Positions 1-12,564 of a stretch of 64,000 bases of DNA are shown here, piece after piece (the first letter of the stretch is position 1; every line of letters begins with the position of its first letter). The notes beneath the pieces were generated by a model. That model worked only from the letters and a program-made list of their open reading frames with translations. It was not told where the DNA came from and did not search any database. Source of the stretch: Fallopia convolvulus (Eukaryota > Streptophyta > Magnoliopsida > Caryophyllales > Polygonaceae); contig OZ024728.1 in the NCBI GenBank assembly GCA_964016875.1, positions 23,621,328 through 23,685,327 on the forward strand, given 5' to 3'. Made by a program: the position numbers and the translations under genes.

Positions 1-637
1 GTGCGTGAGTGTGTGGATGTGTGAAGGAGGGTGTGTAGGTTTATGTGCAGAATTTTGTAAATGCGAATGTGTTAATGTGTATGTGTGATTATTTGGAAAA
101 TAGTTATGGACTGTAGTTGGTTTGTGTGTGCTAATCTAGCTTTTTTGTTGAATGTTAGGAATTGTGTGTTGATTTTTAAAACGTCTTGCTGGTGCCGTGT
201 GATTTCTAACTTGGATTGGATTAGAAACTGACCCCTTTGGGACTTTTTTTTTTCCAGTTGCAGGCGTGAATTAGGAACCAAGATGGATCCTCAGCCGAGT
301 AGTAGAGCGGATGGTTGGCGCGCATGTCAATAGGCTTGGAATAGGTTGACAGTTTTAGTTTCTTTTTATTAAGTTGGGTTGTTAGAACTGTTTATAGTCG
401 AAATGAGTTTTGTGTTGTGAAGTTTGGTAAAAGTTGTTTCTCTTTTAAGATTAAGGGTTGGGTTTCATGTATGTTTCTAACCTTTATTTTTATAAATACA
501 AGTTGGATGTTTTAATTCATTTTTCTCGTCGTGCCCGCGTTGCAAGATCCGAGTGAACTCGTTCTCAAGCTAGCCTATGTAGTACCTGATAAGGTCTACT
601 ACCGAGTAGCGCCCTGTGGTAAAGACGGGGTGTTACA
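1..637 (+). mobile_element. Diverged LTR fragment, same superfamily as the 3.7-kb array
   Basis: The stretch ends at 637 in GGGGTGTTACA. About 480-637 is the diverged reverse complement of the start of the array LTRs (5177 onward), sharing the CTCGTCGTGCCCGCGTTGCAAGATC block, here split as seen at about 526-548, and the AAGACGGGGTGTTACA end. Around 255-340 there is weaker similarity to the reverse complement of the LTR near offset 335-430. This copy is therefore in the opposite orientation to the array and much older. Its left end lies outside the window. The first 150 bases are GT-rich and low in complexity. No coding capacity was recognised. Confidence 0.65.
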
Positions 638-2604
638 CATAGATTGCATACTATTATAAGGTTTGATTGATTCTCAACAAACTTGAATAGAGTTTATTCC
701 CTATGCTTAATTGAATCAAAGTTTATCTAGGGTTTTGTTATATTATCACCTAATAAAAGTTCTTGGTTAATTTACAACTAATCTAATTAATTCCCGCTTG
801 GGATTAGTTAGATACAGTCAAATCTATAATTGTTTGGACCTGTTTGGGCTATTCAGTTGTAGAAGGAAATAAAATCACAAATAACTTGAATGATTGTTTG
901 CTTCAAGTGTTCGTTTCTATCGATACTTGTATCATAAATTTGTTCTTTAACTAAATCTAGAAGTTCTTCTAGGTTGTTAGGCTAGTAGTTCAATCAACTA
1001 AACCTGAAGTTTAGATCATAATCCAAGATAGATTATTCAAGTGAAGTGAGAATCAATGATCAATAAGCACATTTGGTTTTAACTAGCTGAACATGCTTTT
1101 CTCATATTTTATCAACACAAACATATTTGCATTCTTAATTTAGTTTTAATTTGCATTCTAGATTCACTAGTTACTCAAACAATCTAAAACCCCCTTCTTA
1201 CTATTACTTGACATGCAAGTAAAAGCATAAATACATGAGGCTTTGTGGGTTCGACCCTTGCTTACCAATCTGTCGAATTTGATTTGTTAAGGTTTGTTTG
1301 ATATGTATAACGACTGCAAAATTACCACATCAACCAACTATCTTACAAAGTTCATATTCAAACACAAATATTGTATAGTTCACGATTAAGTAAATGATTA
1401 TTCATCTCAAAGTATTATTGATCATTTTCTAATTCACAACTTAATGAATAGTTATTCCAATCACTGGAAATGCATGTTCAAACTTAAATACATGAATATT
1501 CATAACGCAAAGAGTAATTGTTACCATAATTGAAATTGTTTATCAGTTATTCCGACATCAAGTTGTAATATTCATAGTAATACAACATGTTTTCAATAAA
1601 ACACATTCCATCTGCAAGAACAATGTAATTGTCATTCAATGTCAATTAGGTAATTATTCAAACCAACTTTCTTAATAAGTTCATATTCAATCACAAACAC
1701 TGTATAATTCACATTTAATTGAATACTTATTAAACTCAATTTATTATTGATCATTTTACTAACTTAACATTCCATTAAACATATTCGTACACTCCATACA
1801 CAAAATCACCAATCTTAATTGTTTTTAAGAATTCAAAAATCAATCAAGTTACAAAATGGATGAAAATGATCAAACACGTATAAAATTACATACCTCTTTC
1901 CATTAGAATATGGCTATTTCAACACGGAAAAATGAAGTACTAAATGTGCAGATTTGAATAATTAGAAGGCGAATAAGTAGACGACGAAGATATAAGCATG
2001 GCACGAGTGCGATTTATCAATGGAGATAATGCAACAACATTTATTTTGGCAATGAAACTTTTTTAGGGTAAATGAGAGTAAAATTCAATTATGGAGATAT
2101 GGAAATTCCAGATTTTATATGGAGGTTTTGGCAATGAAACTTTGTTCCCTCTTAATTGACAAGATCGTGGATCGACCCTATAATATAAGCCTCATATTTC
2201 TTACTCTAAATCCTCCTTTTTAACCATTGATTAAACTAGATCTAACGACCCAAGAGATGACCCTCTTCCTACAAACCATCCATTTCTCCTAAGCATGCCC
2301 CTATATATATATATGTCATGGAACATTATCAAGAAGAAACATCTCAAGGCATGTGTACCGAGATCCATAGGAATGGAATATAAGTAAATATCCCTTAATT
2401 ACATATTGTCCTCTGACAAAAGAATAAAATGAGGGGAGAAAAAGTGGTTGCTTAAATATGTTTATGATCTTCTAAAGCCATTGATGCCATTATCTTGCGA
2501 AGCCTGCTCGGAAGAGAAATTGATTGGTAATAAATTCAATGTCATTTATTGATCATTAAGATGTACATATATGGGGTCATTTTATTGAATCTTATTTTTA
2601 TTTC
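638..2604. other. AT-rich intergenic spacer with a direct repeat
   Basis: No gene was recognised. Two stretches of roughly 125 bp, near 1335-1460 and 1661-1790, are clearly similar; both contain a TTCATATTCAA...CACAAA...TGTATA block and ATTATTGATCATTTT. Part of 638-1332 resembles the 3' part of a plant LTR (a GTGGGTTCGACCC-type stretch near 1246 and a terminal CACATCA at 1326-1332), but no matching left end or target duplication was found. The phrase TTTTGGCAATGAAACTTT occurs twice (about 2043 and 2126). On the minus strand an AATAAA signal (complement of 2581-2586) lies about 20 bases past the stop codon of the protease gene and is a plausible polyadenylation signal. Confidence 0.5.
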
Positions 2605-4277
2605 CTACATCTTTGAAGATCTTTTGACAGGGTAACTAGCAAGCATGTTTATACCACAAGTACCTCTTTTGTCCCTTGTATCACGCTTCATTTTAATGTA
2701 ACCATCTTCGCCCCAATTCTTACCCCAAGAATTCTTCACTATCCAATGTTTTCCACCTTCTTCTCCATAACCCACAATTATTACTGCATGATTTAGTTTT
2801 TTACCGCAGAAGCTACTAAAGACACCACTGCCATATAACTGAAATGCATATCCATTGGCATCAATTGCAACAGATACAGGTTGTTTAGCAACTGCTTCTT
2901 GGAGGGCACTTTCGTCTTTTTCACGTATTGTTCTATACCCTGTTATTTTTGCTAATCTATGGCTAGTCTTTGATTTGCTACATTCTCCATTTTTTCCTCT
3001 ATAAGGGTACTCCTTTGCGCTGGCTATACCACCCCTTCTTTTAATGTATTCAAATGCTTCTTCCATGTATCCACCGCCACATCCTTGGTTTGCTCCCTTG
3101 GAATCGCAATCGACGAGTTCTTGCTCGGATAAGGAAATTAGTCTTTTTGTTTTGATCTTGTTGATGCCTTCAACAGCTGCAACTGCAGAAAAAGCCCAAC
3201 AACTTCCTGTGTAGATTATGGATCTAGTTAACATCACATTGTGCTTACATGCAATATGATGTTAGTAAAGTTAATGTCATTTTCTTTCAACAACTATGAT
3301 TGCTTGTAACATGAATAGCACTTGAACAATGTAATTGAAAGTTTTAATCTCAAGTTGGAATAAGTTTTGATAGCTTGGACTTCTTCTAGTGTTAGTGCAA
3401 GAATGCTTTTGCTAGATTTTTTATGAATATATGGAGGCATAAAGTCTTATATTAAAACTAACAATGTTAAGCACAACCCTAACATACAAGTTTGATGTGC
3501 TATTCCACTTTATGCCAATTGATCTTTGGGTAGAAACTACATTGGGCTTGTATATATATTGGCTTATTAGACAATAGCGCATGGACAACCGTTGATCCCT
3601 AATTTATTGATCAAACTCCATACTTTAACAAAATACTAATGTTGATGATTAAATAGTGGCATTGTGGAAGTACTTTGGGTCCCGGGAGATTGTTGATTTG
3701 TAACCTACATATGCCTAGGATTTTTGTATACTGTTTTGCCTCACTAGATGAATTACCATTATACATTATCAAGAACAAGTTTGTAAGAAGAGTTAATACC
3801 GCATGATCCTTGGTTCTTGATTGGAGTTACCGCTCCCCTCTTCCTCCAATCTATACTCGTCGGAATAGATGGCTTACGAAGTCTGTTGAATTCAGTGTGG
3901 TTCACACTCTTGCTTGGTGATCTCAAAGACGACGAATTCCCCAAGTAGAATTGTTTGAACTCGTAATTGGTCATATCTGCAAATTCGTTATCTCTAAGTT
4001 TGAAGGACAAGTTTTGAGCATTCATGAATTTAATGAATTGCAAGTTGGATTGGTAGACTCCGAAACGGAACATCCATTCATCTTTATCCTTGTATTGTCG
4101 CACATTACTACTTAGCCATTCTTGGAACCTCTTTTCCAAGGCCTTAGGGTCATGACTCGGTCTGGCCTCTATGAGAGTGAAGTATATTCCAAGACCGCAA
4201 AGAACTGATATAAAGAATGCATTTACGTAGATGCGGGCGAATATCCGCTCATTCGACCATAGTGTAGTAGTGATCAT
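2605..4277 (-). CDS. Papain-family (C1A) cysteine protease, two exons
   Basis: Secreted or vacuolar endopeptidase precursor. Exon 1 is 4277-3800 and exon 2 is 3206-2605. The intron (3799-3207, 593 bp) has a GT donor and AG acceptor and splits the Gly160 codon just before the catalytic Cys, a common plant C1A intron position. Joined length is 1,080 bp, or 359 aa. A hydrophobic leader lies at about residues 16-38. The I29 propeptide shows an ERFNIN motif (E67, R71, Y75, N78, I82, N86). The following GxNxFxD motif reads RxNxFxD (R95, N97, F99, D101), so its Gly is replaced. The mature enzyme probably starts near 138-141. Catalytic residues are Q156, C162, H299 and N318. N-glycosylation sites are possible at N114 and N126. 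There is no C-terminal KDEL or granulin domain. By family knowledge it resembles SAG12/actinidin-type proteases; the exact subfamily is not certain. All key residues are present and the gene looks functional. Confidence 0.93.
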
Positions 4278-5171
4278 GTGGTAAGCCTATGTGATTTGAG
4301 GTTTGCTCTAAATGAATGAAAGTGAATTTTAATTTCGAAAGAGAATACATAAGTCATGCAATATGTCTTTTGTAAATTTTGCAAACTAATGAGCATGTTT
4401 ATATTGTTTCCCTTCTTTTAAGGCATTTGAGTTTGTAAGGCTATGTTTATTTGTTCATGCATTTTGCATTATGCTGAATTCACATGGGGTAGTTTTTACT
4501 TACGTGTTTTATTTGGATAATGTGTATATTCTTCTCTATAACCCCCTATGAAAATACAACTACATTTATTTGTTAAATGTATAATGGTGTCGACTTAACA
4601 CGTACACAAATTGTTTTACATTTTTAAAACGAATGTGAGAAAAACAACAGAAAAAACAATAATACAATAGTAAACACTAACAATTTTCACGTGATTCACA
4701 AATCGGGGGCAAGATATATTCAAGGGTAGAAAAGAGTTCTATTTTATAGAAGATTGTATAGTACTCCTTTAACCCCTAGACTGACCAGGCTTGAAAGTAA
4801 AGCATAAATATAAACTTGTAGTTCGAACAGAAGCAAAGCCTTCAAATTTAAGGCATTCCAACAACAAGCTTGGGTAAATAAAAGGCATCTCTCTCTCTAT
4901 ATATAATTATTAAGGTTGAATTCCTCTGTTGTGTGTGTCTCCAATTCATGTAGACAAACTCAATTATTCATTACCTCTTTACCCTTAATTTTTTAGTATT
5001 TACAACAATACCTATTATAATAATATTATCTTTTGAGAAAGAGTTTCATGCGAATGGGTGCCTATGTGAGATATAAGAATAAATCTCGCACGTTCCTTCC
5101 AAAAAATCAACGTCCCTGATTAGACATTCATTAAAAAAGATAAAATACAACACATGTGAATTTTTCCTGTA
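4278..5171. other. Upstream region of protease gene 1
   Basis: AT-rich DNA between the start codon of protease gene 1 and the retrotransposon array. It should hold that gene's promoter, but I could not single out a convincing TATA box. A short CT/TA microsatellite lies near 4888-4908. The last 50 bases (about 5128-5176) are a diverged copy of the sequence just beyond the far end of the array (about 26723-26757), showing that the target site was a small tandem repeat. No gene was seen. Confidence 0.5.
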
Positions 5172-5176
5172 TTATT

Positions 5177-8100
5177 TGTAACACCCCGTCTTCCGACGAG
5201 GCGCTACTAGGGAATAGACCTTACAAGGTACTATTTAATTAGGTTGACAACTACACTTTAGGATCTTGCAACGCGGGCACGACGAGAAAACATAATAAAA
5301 CATCCAACCTTTATTTAATAAAACTTAGAAAACGTAATCATGCATGAATCCCCGAAAATTATAAATATTCAAATACGTCACAGCGCCTACTGAAACTGAA
5401 CTATCTGAACCAAAAAGATAATAACCGAAACAAAATACCAACTCCGTCTAACAAATATTAAAATCAGTATTCTAACTATTATAAATAAACTAGTATAAAC
5501 CGATCCCACTATGACACGCGCTCTTTACCGCTCCGGCCCGCCATCTTGCCTAGGTTCCTGCACGGCTCCTTGGTTCATACCTGGAACTGAAAAATGTTCC
5601 CCGAAGGGTCAGCGTCTAATCTACCAAGCTAGAAAGAATACGGAAACTATAGAACGCTTTAAAATCATTTATCTAAAGTCAGCATACAAATCCACAACCG
5701 CAATCATAACTCTAAATGCCAATACCTAAATTAGTTATATCAGTCACACAAGTCACATACGCATTTACAATCACAATCCCATAGTAAAGCAATTCCTCCT
5801 TTTCCGCAATCCGACTTCCAAGGCGCTCATCACCGCGCCGAGTGCAGAGGCAGGCCCTCCCACTCCACTTCACAATCTCCCTTCTAACCCCTGGCTAAGC
5901 CTCCACTGGAGCACTTGCCAAAAACACAAAGATAATAATTTTCGTATTGAAGGGGCACGATTTTCCCAGTCACACGGGTCAAAGTAGCCAACACTTCCTC
6001 AACACCAGCTACGATGGGCCGTGTCGGAAACGGTACCAACACAGAGAAAACGTTCTAAAAATATCCTTCCGATAAAACATGTTCAAACCATTTTACACAC
6101 AACAATACAAGAAGTTCAAAATAGATTATAAAGGCATTCGGGACTAGTTCCCAAAACCCGCCCTACAATATCGATACGCAATCTAACAAGGGAGAGAAGA
6201 ACCGAGCAAGTCGAAAAACGACTTACCTCCAAGAGGAATTCCTGACTGATATGTAGATCCAGAACCCGACCAAACAAATTACCTAAACGTTGTAAAAATT
6301 GATTTTTAATATCATAAAATTCCTATTATATATCAAGAAAGTATATGCTCGAGACCTAAACTCCCAAACCCGAATCTCAACCCTCACTCGAGTCTTAGCC
6401 AATTCACCCCCATCCTAATCTCCATCCCATACATACATTACTTCAACCTATGTAACCCACACTCGAACCCCAATCTATACATACCTCTAACTAGATCAAA
6501 CAGACATCAATGACAAATTTATGAACCAAAACGTTTAACAATGGAAACGGAAATTTTCAGAATCTATATGTCAACTTTAACAATATCAAAACCCGACTAA
6601 ATCCGATCCAAAAATTACGAAAATTTTCAAGAACACCCGTTATCCATTTATAAAACATCATAAATTAGAATCACTAAAAAATCATATGTTATAAAAAAAA
6701 GTTATGTTTACAATACTAAGCATATGTTTAACAAAGACGTAAGACTGACATAGTTTCGGTTTACCTCCTAAACAGATATGCTACAATTCATGAAAATTTA
6801 TGAAATTTATAGACAAAAACTAGACTTGCGAACGGTTCCAAAGATATAGAAAACATATAATTTGGAATTATATAGGATTTTTGACGATTTTCTAAGAACA
6901 CATTAGGATCCTGAAAAACAGAAAACTTGCTGAACTTGTAGGAATTACCATGACCTTCATAGGAATCAAAATTCCGCCAAATTTTAATACATACTAGGTT
7001 TACTGGTTAAAAACACCTATGAATTATTTCAGAATTTATTCACATAAAAAAGACACCCAAATCCATTTCTTTCCACAATTTGAAACTAGGCTACCCATAA
7101 CAACACTAATCAATTAAACCTAAACCAAACCCCTACTAGTACTAATTATAACTATCCATCCGAACTTTTAAGACACTCGTACTAACATAACTACACTTTA
7201 AACTCTATTCCCTAAGAAACACTATAAAAAAAACGATTTGTAGCTACTTGAACGTACATGCCATTCCCGAAACTACAAGGAGCCACGTCGGCCGCAACAA
7301 CCGACGTCGAAGCTTCGACTTCGACGTCTAACAAAATCAGCCATCCTACCACTGTCGCGCTACCCCAAACCAGCCCCGCTCACCCTCGATCGAGACCCGA
7401 CGCCGCGAGCCGCCCGAAACAAAACAAAGAACGGAAGGAAACTTACCGGGGATTGGTTGGCTATACATGAAAGGGCGTTGCTACCGGTGGTGATCAGAAG
7501 GTTGGTGGTTAACGACGGCCGGAGAGAGCCTACGAGAAGCTGAACTGGTGTTTTTGTAGTGGGTTAAGGGGGCGCTTTATTGGCTTGGAGAAAATTAAAC
7601 GGATGGCTTGTGAACTCAGTAGGACATGAATATAGGTTAGTTCGGTTAAAAAGATAGAGGATTTGGCTTAAGGATAGAAAAATCATTACGTTAGATATAA
7701 TTAAAATTAAGATAAGATTCATTATATATAGTTAGGATAAGCTATGTGATAGGATCGTTTAAAAGAATTAAAGATATAATTTATTGTTAACATGATATGT
7801 TTCGATTGCATTTGAACACGGAATTGGTCCGAGGATATATATAAGATCACTCCCTTGGCTAGAAAAATACATATGAAAATATATACTTTGTGACTTGTAA
7901 AACCAGATTAGTAAATCGGGTTATTAAATCATTTTTCAGACCGGATTAATAAATCGGATTACTTATGGGTCAAGAAAACTCGATTTCTTGTAGACCAAGA
8001 AACTCGTTTTTCAGACCTAGAAGGAAAAACGGAACTCGAATATTACATACTACCCCCCCTTCGAATATTACATACTACCCCCCTTAAGAAAGTTTCGTCC

Positions 8101-8232
8101 CGAAACTTAGAAACGACGGAACTCGGAAGTGATCAACAGAATTCTAGAGAAATCCCGAAACTTAGAAACGACGGAACTCGAAAGTGATCAACAGAATTCT
8201 AGAGAAATATTAAAAATATTTGAGGCTTTACA
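5177..8232 (-). repeat. LTR 1 of array
   Basis: 3,056 bp, bounded by TGTAA and TTACA. It carries T at the variable site 5785. On the minus strand U3 begins at 8232. Near that end are a doubled CGAATATTACATACTACCCC block (about 8037-8083) and a 55-bp tandem duplication (8099-8153 and 8154-8208, one mismatch). A GC-rich island at about 7255-7530 is followed on the minus strand by a good splice-donor match (GGTAAGTTT near 7447-7439); others are near 6232 (GGTAAGTCG) and 6769 (GGTAAACC). These features recur in every LTR. Confidence 0.95.
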
Positions 8233-8870
8233 TATACCTCCCCCTAAGAAACGGTTCGTCCCCGAACCGTGATTTCTAAACATCTATGAGACCAAAGCAT
8301 GATTGAAGAAATTGAAGCCAAACACAACTCCGAATTAACAACAAAACACAGTCATCAAATACACATGCAAACATAACTAATCTCGTAACTAATGAAAATA
8401 GTCGGTCCATTAGGTGGAAGAGCTATTTCATTTCGATGAAATAGCAGACGGGCAATGAACATTGGCTACTTTAATTTATTTTAAAAAGGCGAGGCGAAAA
8501 AAGTGCTCTCTGAACCGAGCGAAACGAAATAAGGAGGCAAGTAAAGAATCCTGGTTCAGCTAAACCAACAAACAATCAAGTCAATACAAACAGGTAACTA
8601 AGGCAAACAAGAAACTGAACGAATACCCATAATGTCTTGCACACGGACTAAGGTTAACTAGAATTTAACAAGTAAATTTATTACACAATGAGAAGTCCCA
8701 TGGCTGATGGCGGCGAAGTCGCACGTGTCACCTACCCCCTATATGCAACATGCCTACCCCAGTTAAAACATTTTGAAAGCACCAGCCTGTTTTGGTTTTA
8801 AGTTGGACCTCGGGTACACTCGTTGGTCAGTTCCATGTGCCCTGTTGTCAACCTGGCTCTGATACCAATT
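8233..8870 (-). repeat. Internal region 1 of array (638 bp, non-coding)
   Basis: On the minus strand it runs from the primer-binding site (complement of 8853-8867, TGGTATCAGAGCCAG, complementary to plant initiator-Met tRNA) to the polypurine tract (complement of about 8235-8246). No ORF of note. Next to the polypurine tract is the inverted pair ACGGTTCG/CGAACCGT (8251-8269), which resembles the GTTTCG/CGAAAC pair at the U3 end of the LTR. Confidence 0.93.
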
Positions 8871-11800
8871 TGTAACACCCCGTCTTCCGACGAGGCGCTA
8901 CTAGGGAATAGACCTTACAAGGTACTATTTAATTAGGTTGACAACTACACTTTAGGATCTTGCAACGCGGGCACGACGAGAAAACATAATAAAACATCCA
9001 ACCTTTATTTAATAAAACTTAGAAAACGTAATCATGCATGAATCCCCGAAAATTATAAATATTCAAATACGTCACAGCGCCTACTGAAACTGAACTATCT
9101 GAACCAAAAAGATAATAACCGAAACAAAATACCAACTCCGTCTAACAAATATTAAAATCAGTATTCTAACTATTATAAATAAACTAGTATAAACCGATCC
9201 CACTATGACACGCGCTCTTTACCGCTCCGGCCCGCCATCTTGCCTAGGTTCCTGCACGGCTCCTTGGTTCATACCTGGAACTGAAAAATGTTCCCCGAAG
9301 GGTCAGCGTCTAATCTACCAAGCTAGAAAGAATACGGAAACTATAGAACGCTTTAAAATCATTTATCTAAAGTCAGCATACAAATCCACAACCGCAATCA
9401 TAACTCTAAATGCCAATACCTAAATTAGTTATATCAGTCACACAAGTCACATACGCATTTACAATCACAATCCCATAGCAAAGCAATTCCTCCTTTTCCG
9501 CAATCCGACTTCCAAGGCGCTCATCACCGCGCCGAGTGCAGAGGCAGGCCCTCCCACTCCACTTCACAATCTCCCTTCTAACCCCTGGCTAAGCCTCCAC
9601 TGGAGCACTTGCCAAAAACACAAAGATAATAATTTTCGTATTGAAGGGGCACGATTTTCCCAGTCACACGGGTCAAAGTAGCCAACACTTCCTCAACACC
9701 AGCTACGATGGGCCGTGTCGGAAACGGTACCAACACAGAGAAAACGTTCTAAAAATATCCTTCCGATAAAACATGTTCAAACCATTTTACACACAACAAT
9801 ACAAGAAGTTCAAAATAGATTATAAAGGCATTCGGGACTAGTTCCCAAAACCCGCCCTACAATATCGATACGCAATCTAACAAGGGAGAGAAGAACCGAG
9901 CAAGTCGAAAAACGACTTACCTCCAAGAGGAATTCCTGACTGATATGTAGATCCAGAACCCGACCAAACAAATTACCTAAACGTTGTAAAAATTGATTTT
10001 TAATATCATAAAATTCCTATTATATATCAAGAAAGTATATGCTCGAGACCTAAACTCCCAAACCCGAATCTCAACCCTCACTCGAGTCTTAGCCAATTCA
10101 CCCCCATCCTAATCTCCATCCCATACATACATTACTTCAACCTATGTAACCCACACTCGAACCCCAATCTATACATACCTCTAACTAGATCAAACAGACA
10201 TCAATGACAAATTTATGAACCAAAACGTTTAACAATGGAAACGGAAATTTTCAGAATCTATATGTCAACTTTAACAATATCAAAACCCGACTAAATCCGA
10301 TCCAAAAATTACGAAAATTTTCAAGAACACCCGTTATCCATTTATAAAACATCATAAATTAGAATCACTAAAAAATCATATGTTATAAAAAAAAGTTATG
10401 TTTACAATACTAAGCATATGTTTAACAAAGACGTAAGACTGACATAGTTTCGGTTTACCTCCTAAACAGATATGCTACAATTCATGAAAATTTATGAAAT
10501 TTATAGACAAAAACTAGACTTGCGAACGGTTCCAAAGATATAGAAAACATATAATTTGGAATTATATAGGATTTTTGACGATTTTCTAAGAACACATTAG
10601 GATCCTGAAAAACAGAAAACTTGCTGAACTTGTAGGAATTACCATGACCTTCATAGGAATCAAAATTCCGCCAAATTTTAATACATACTAGGTTTACTGG
10701 TTAAAAACACCTATGAATTATTTCAGAATTTATTCACATAAAAAAGACACCCAAATCCATTTCTTTCCACAATTTGAAACTAGGCTACCCATAACAACAC
10801 TAATCAATTAAACCTAAACCAAACCCCTACTAGTACTAATTATAACTATCCATCCGAACTTTTAAGACACTCGTACTAACATAACTACACTTTAAACTCT
10901 ATTCCCTAAGAAACACTATAAAAAAAACGATTTGTAGCTACTTGAACGTACATGCCATTCCCGAAACTACAAGGAGCCACGTCGGCCGCAACAACCGACG
11001 TCGAAGCTTCGACTTCGACGTCTAACAAAATCAGCCATCCTACCACTGTCGCGCTACCCCAAACCAGCCCCGCTCACCCTCGATCGAGACCCGACGCCGC
11101 GAGCCGCCCGAAACAAAACAAAGAACGGAAGGAAACTTACCGGGGATTGGTTGGCTATACATGAAAGGGCGTTGCTACCGGTGGTGATCAGAAGGTTGGT
11201 GGTTAACGACGGCCGGAGAGAGCCTACGAGAAGCTGAACTGGTGTTTTTGTAGTGGGTTAAGGGGGCGCTTTATTGGCTTGGAGAAAATTAAACGGATGG
11301 CTTGTGAACTCAGTAGGACATGAATATAGGTTAGTTCGGTTAAAAAGATAGAGGATTTGGCTTAAGGATAGAAAAATCATTACGTTAGATATAATTAAAA
11401 TTAAGATAAGATTCATTATATATAGTTAGGATAAGCTATGTGATAGGATCGTTTAAAAGAATTAAAGATATAATTTATTGTTAACATGATATGTTTCGAT
11501 TGCATTTGAACACGGAATTGGTCCGAGGATATATATAAGATCACTCCCTTGGCTAGAAAAATACATATGAAAATATATACTTTGTGACTTGTAAAACCAG
11601 ATTAGTAAATCGGGTTATTAAATCATTTTTCAGACCGGATTAATAAATCGGATTACTTATGGGTCAAGAAAACTCGATTTCTTGTAGACCAAGAAACTCG
11701 TTTTTCAGACCTAGAAGGAAAAACGGAACTCGAATATTACATACTACCCCCCCTTCGAATATTACATACTACCCCCCTTAAGAAAGTTTCGTCCCGAAAC

Positions 11801-11926
11801 TTAGAAACGACGGAACTCGGAAGTGATCAACAGAATTCTAGAGAAATCCCGAAACTTAGAAACGACGGAACTCGAAAGTGATCAACAGAATTCTAGAGAA
11901 ATATTAAAAATATTTGAGGCTTTACA
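8871..11926 (-). repeat. LTR 2 of array
   Basis: 3,056 bp, same boundaries as LTR 1. It carries C at the variable site (9479), where LTR 1 has T. Confidence 0.95.
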
Positions 11927-12564
11927 TATACCTCCCCCTAAGAAACGGTTCGTCCCCGAACCGTGATTTCTAAACATCTATGAGACCAAAGCATGATTGA
12001 AGAAATTGAAGCCAAACACAACTCCGAATTAACAACAAAACACAGTCATCAAATACACATGCAAACATAACTAATCTCGTAACTAATGAAAATAGTCGGT
12101 CCATTAGGTGGAAGAGCTATTTCATTTCGATGAAATAGCAGACGGGCAATGAACATTGGCTACTTTAATTTATTTTAAAAAGGCGAGGCGAAAAAAGTGC
12201 TCTCTGAACCGAGCGAAACGAAATAAGGAGGCAAGTAAAGAATCCTGGTTCAGCTAAACCAACAAACAATCAAGTCAATACAAACAGGTAACTAAGGCAA
12301 ACAAGAAACTGAACGAATACCCATAATGTCTTGCACACGGACTAAGGTTAACTAGAATTTAACAAGTAAATTTATTACACAATGAGAAGTCCCATGGCTG
12401 ATGGCGGCGAAGTCGCACGTGTCACCTACCCCCTATATGCAACATGCCTACCCCAGTTAAAACATTTTGAAAGCACCAGCCTGTTTTGGTTTTAAGTTGG
12501 ACCTCGGGTACACTCGTTGGTCAGTTCCATGTGCCCTGTTGTCAACCTGGCTCTGATACCAATT
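11927..12564 (-). repeat. Internal region 2 of array
   Basis: 638 bp, with primer-binding site next to 12564 and polypurine tract next to 11927, as in internal region 1. No difference noticed. Confidence 0.93.

Noticed and set aside
638..1332. A second LTR ending CACATCA at 1332.
   Set aside because: The end resembles a plant LTR, but no start, target duplication or partner was found.
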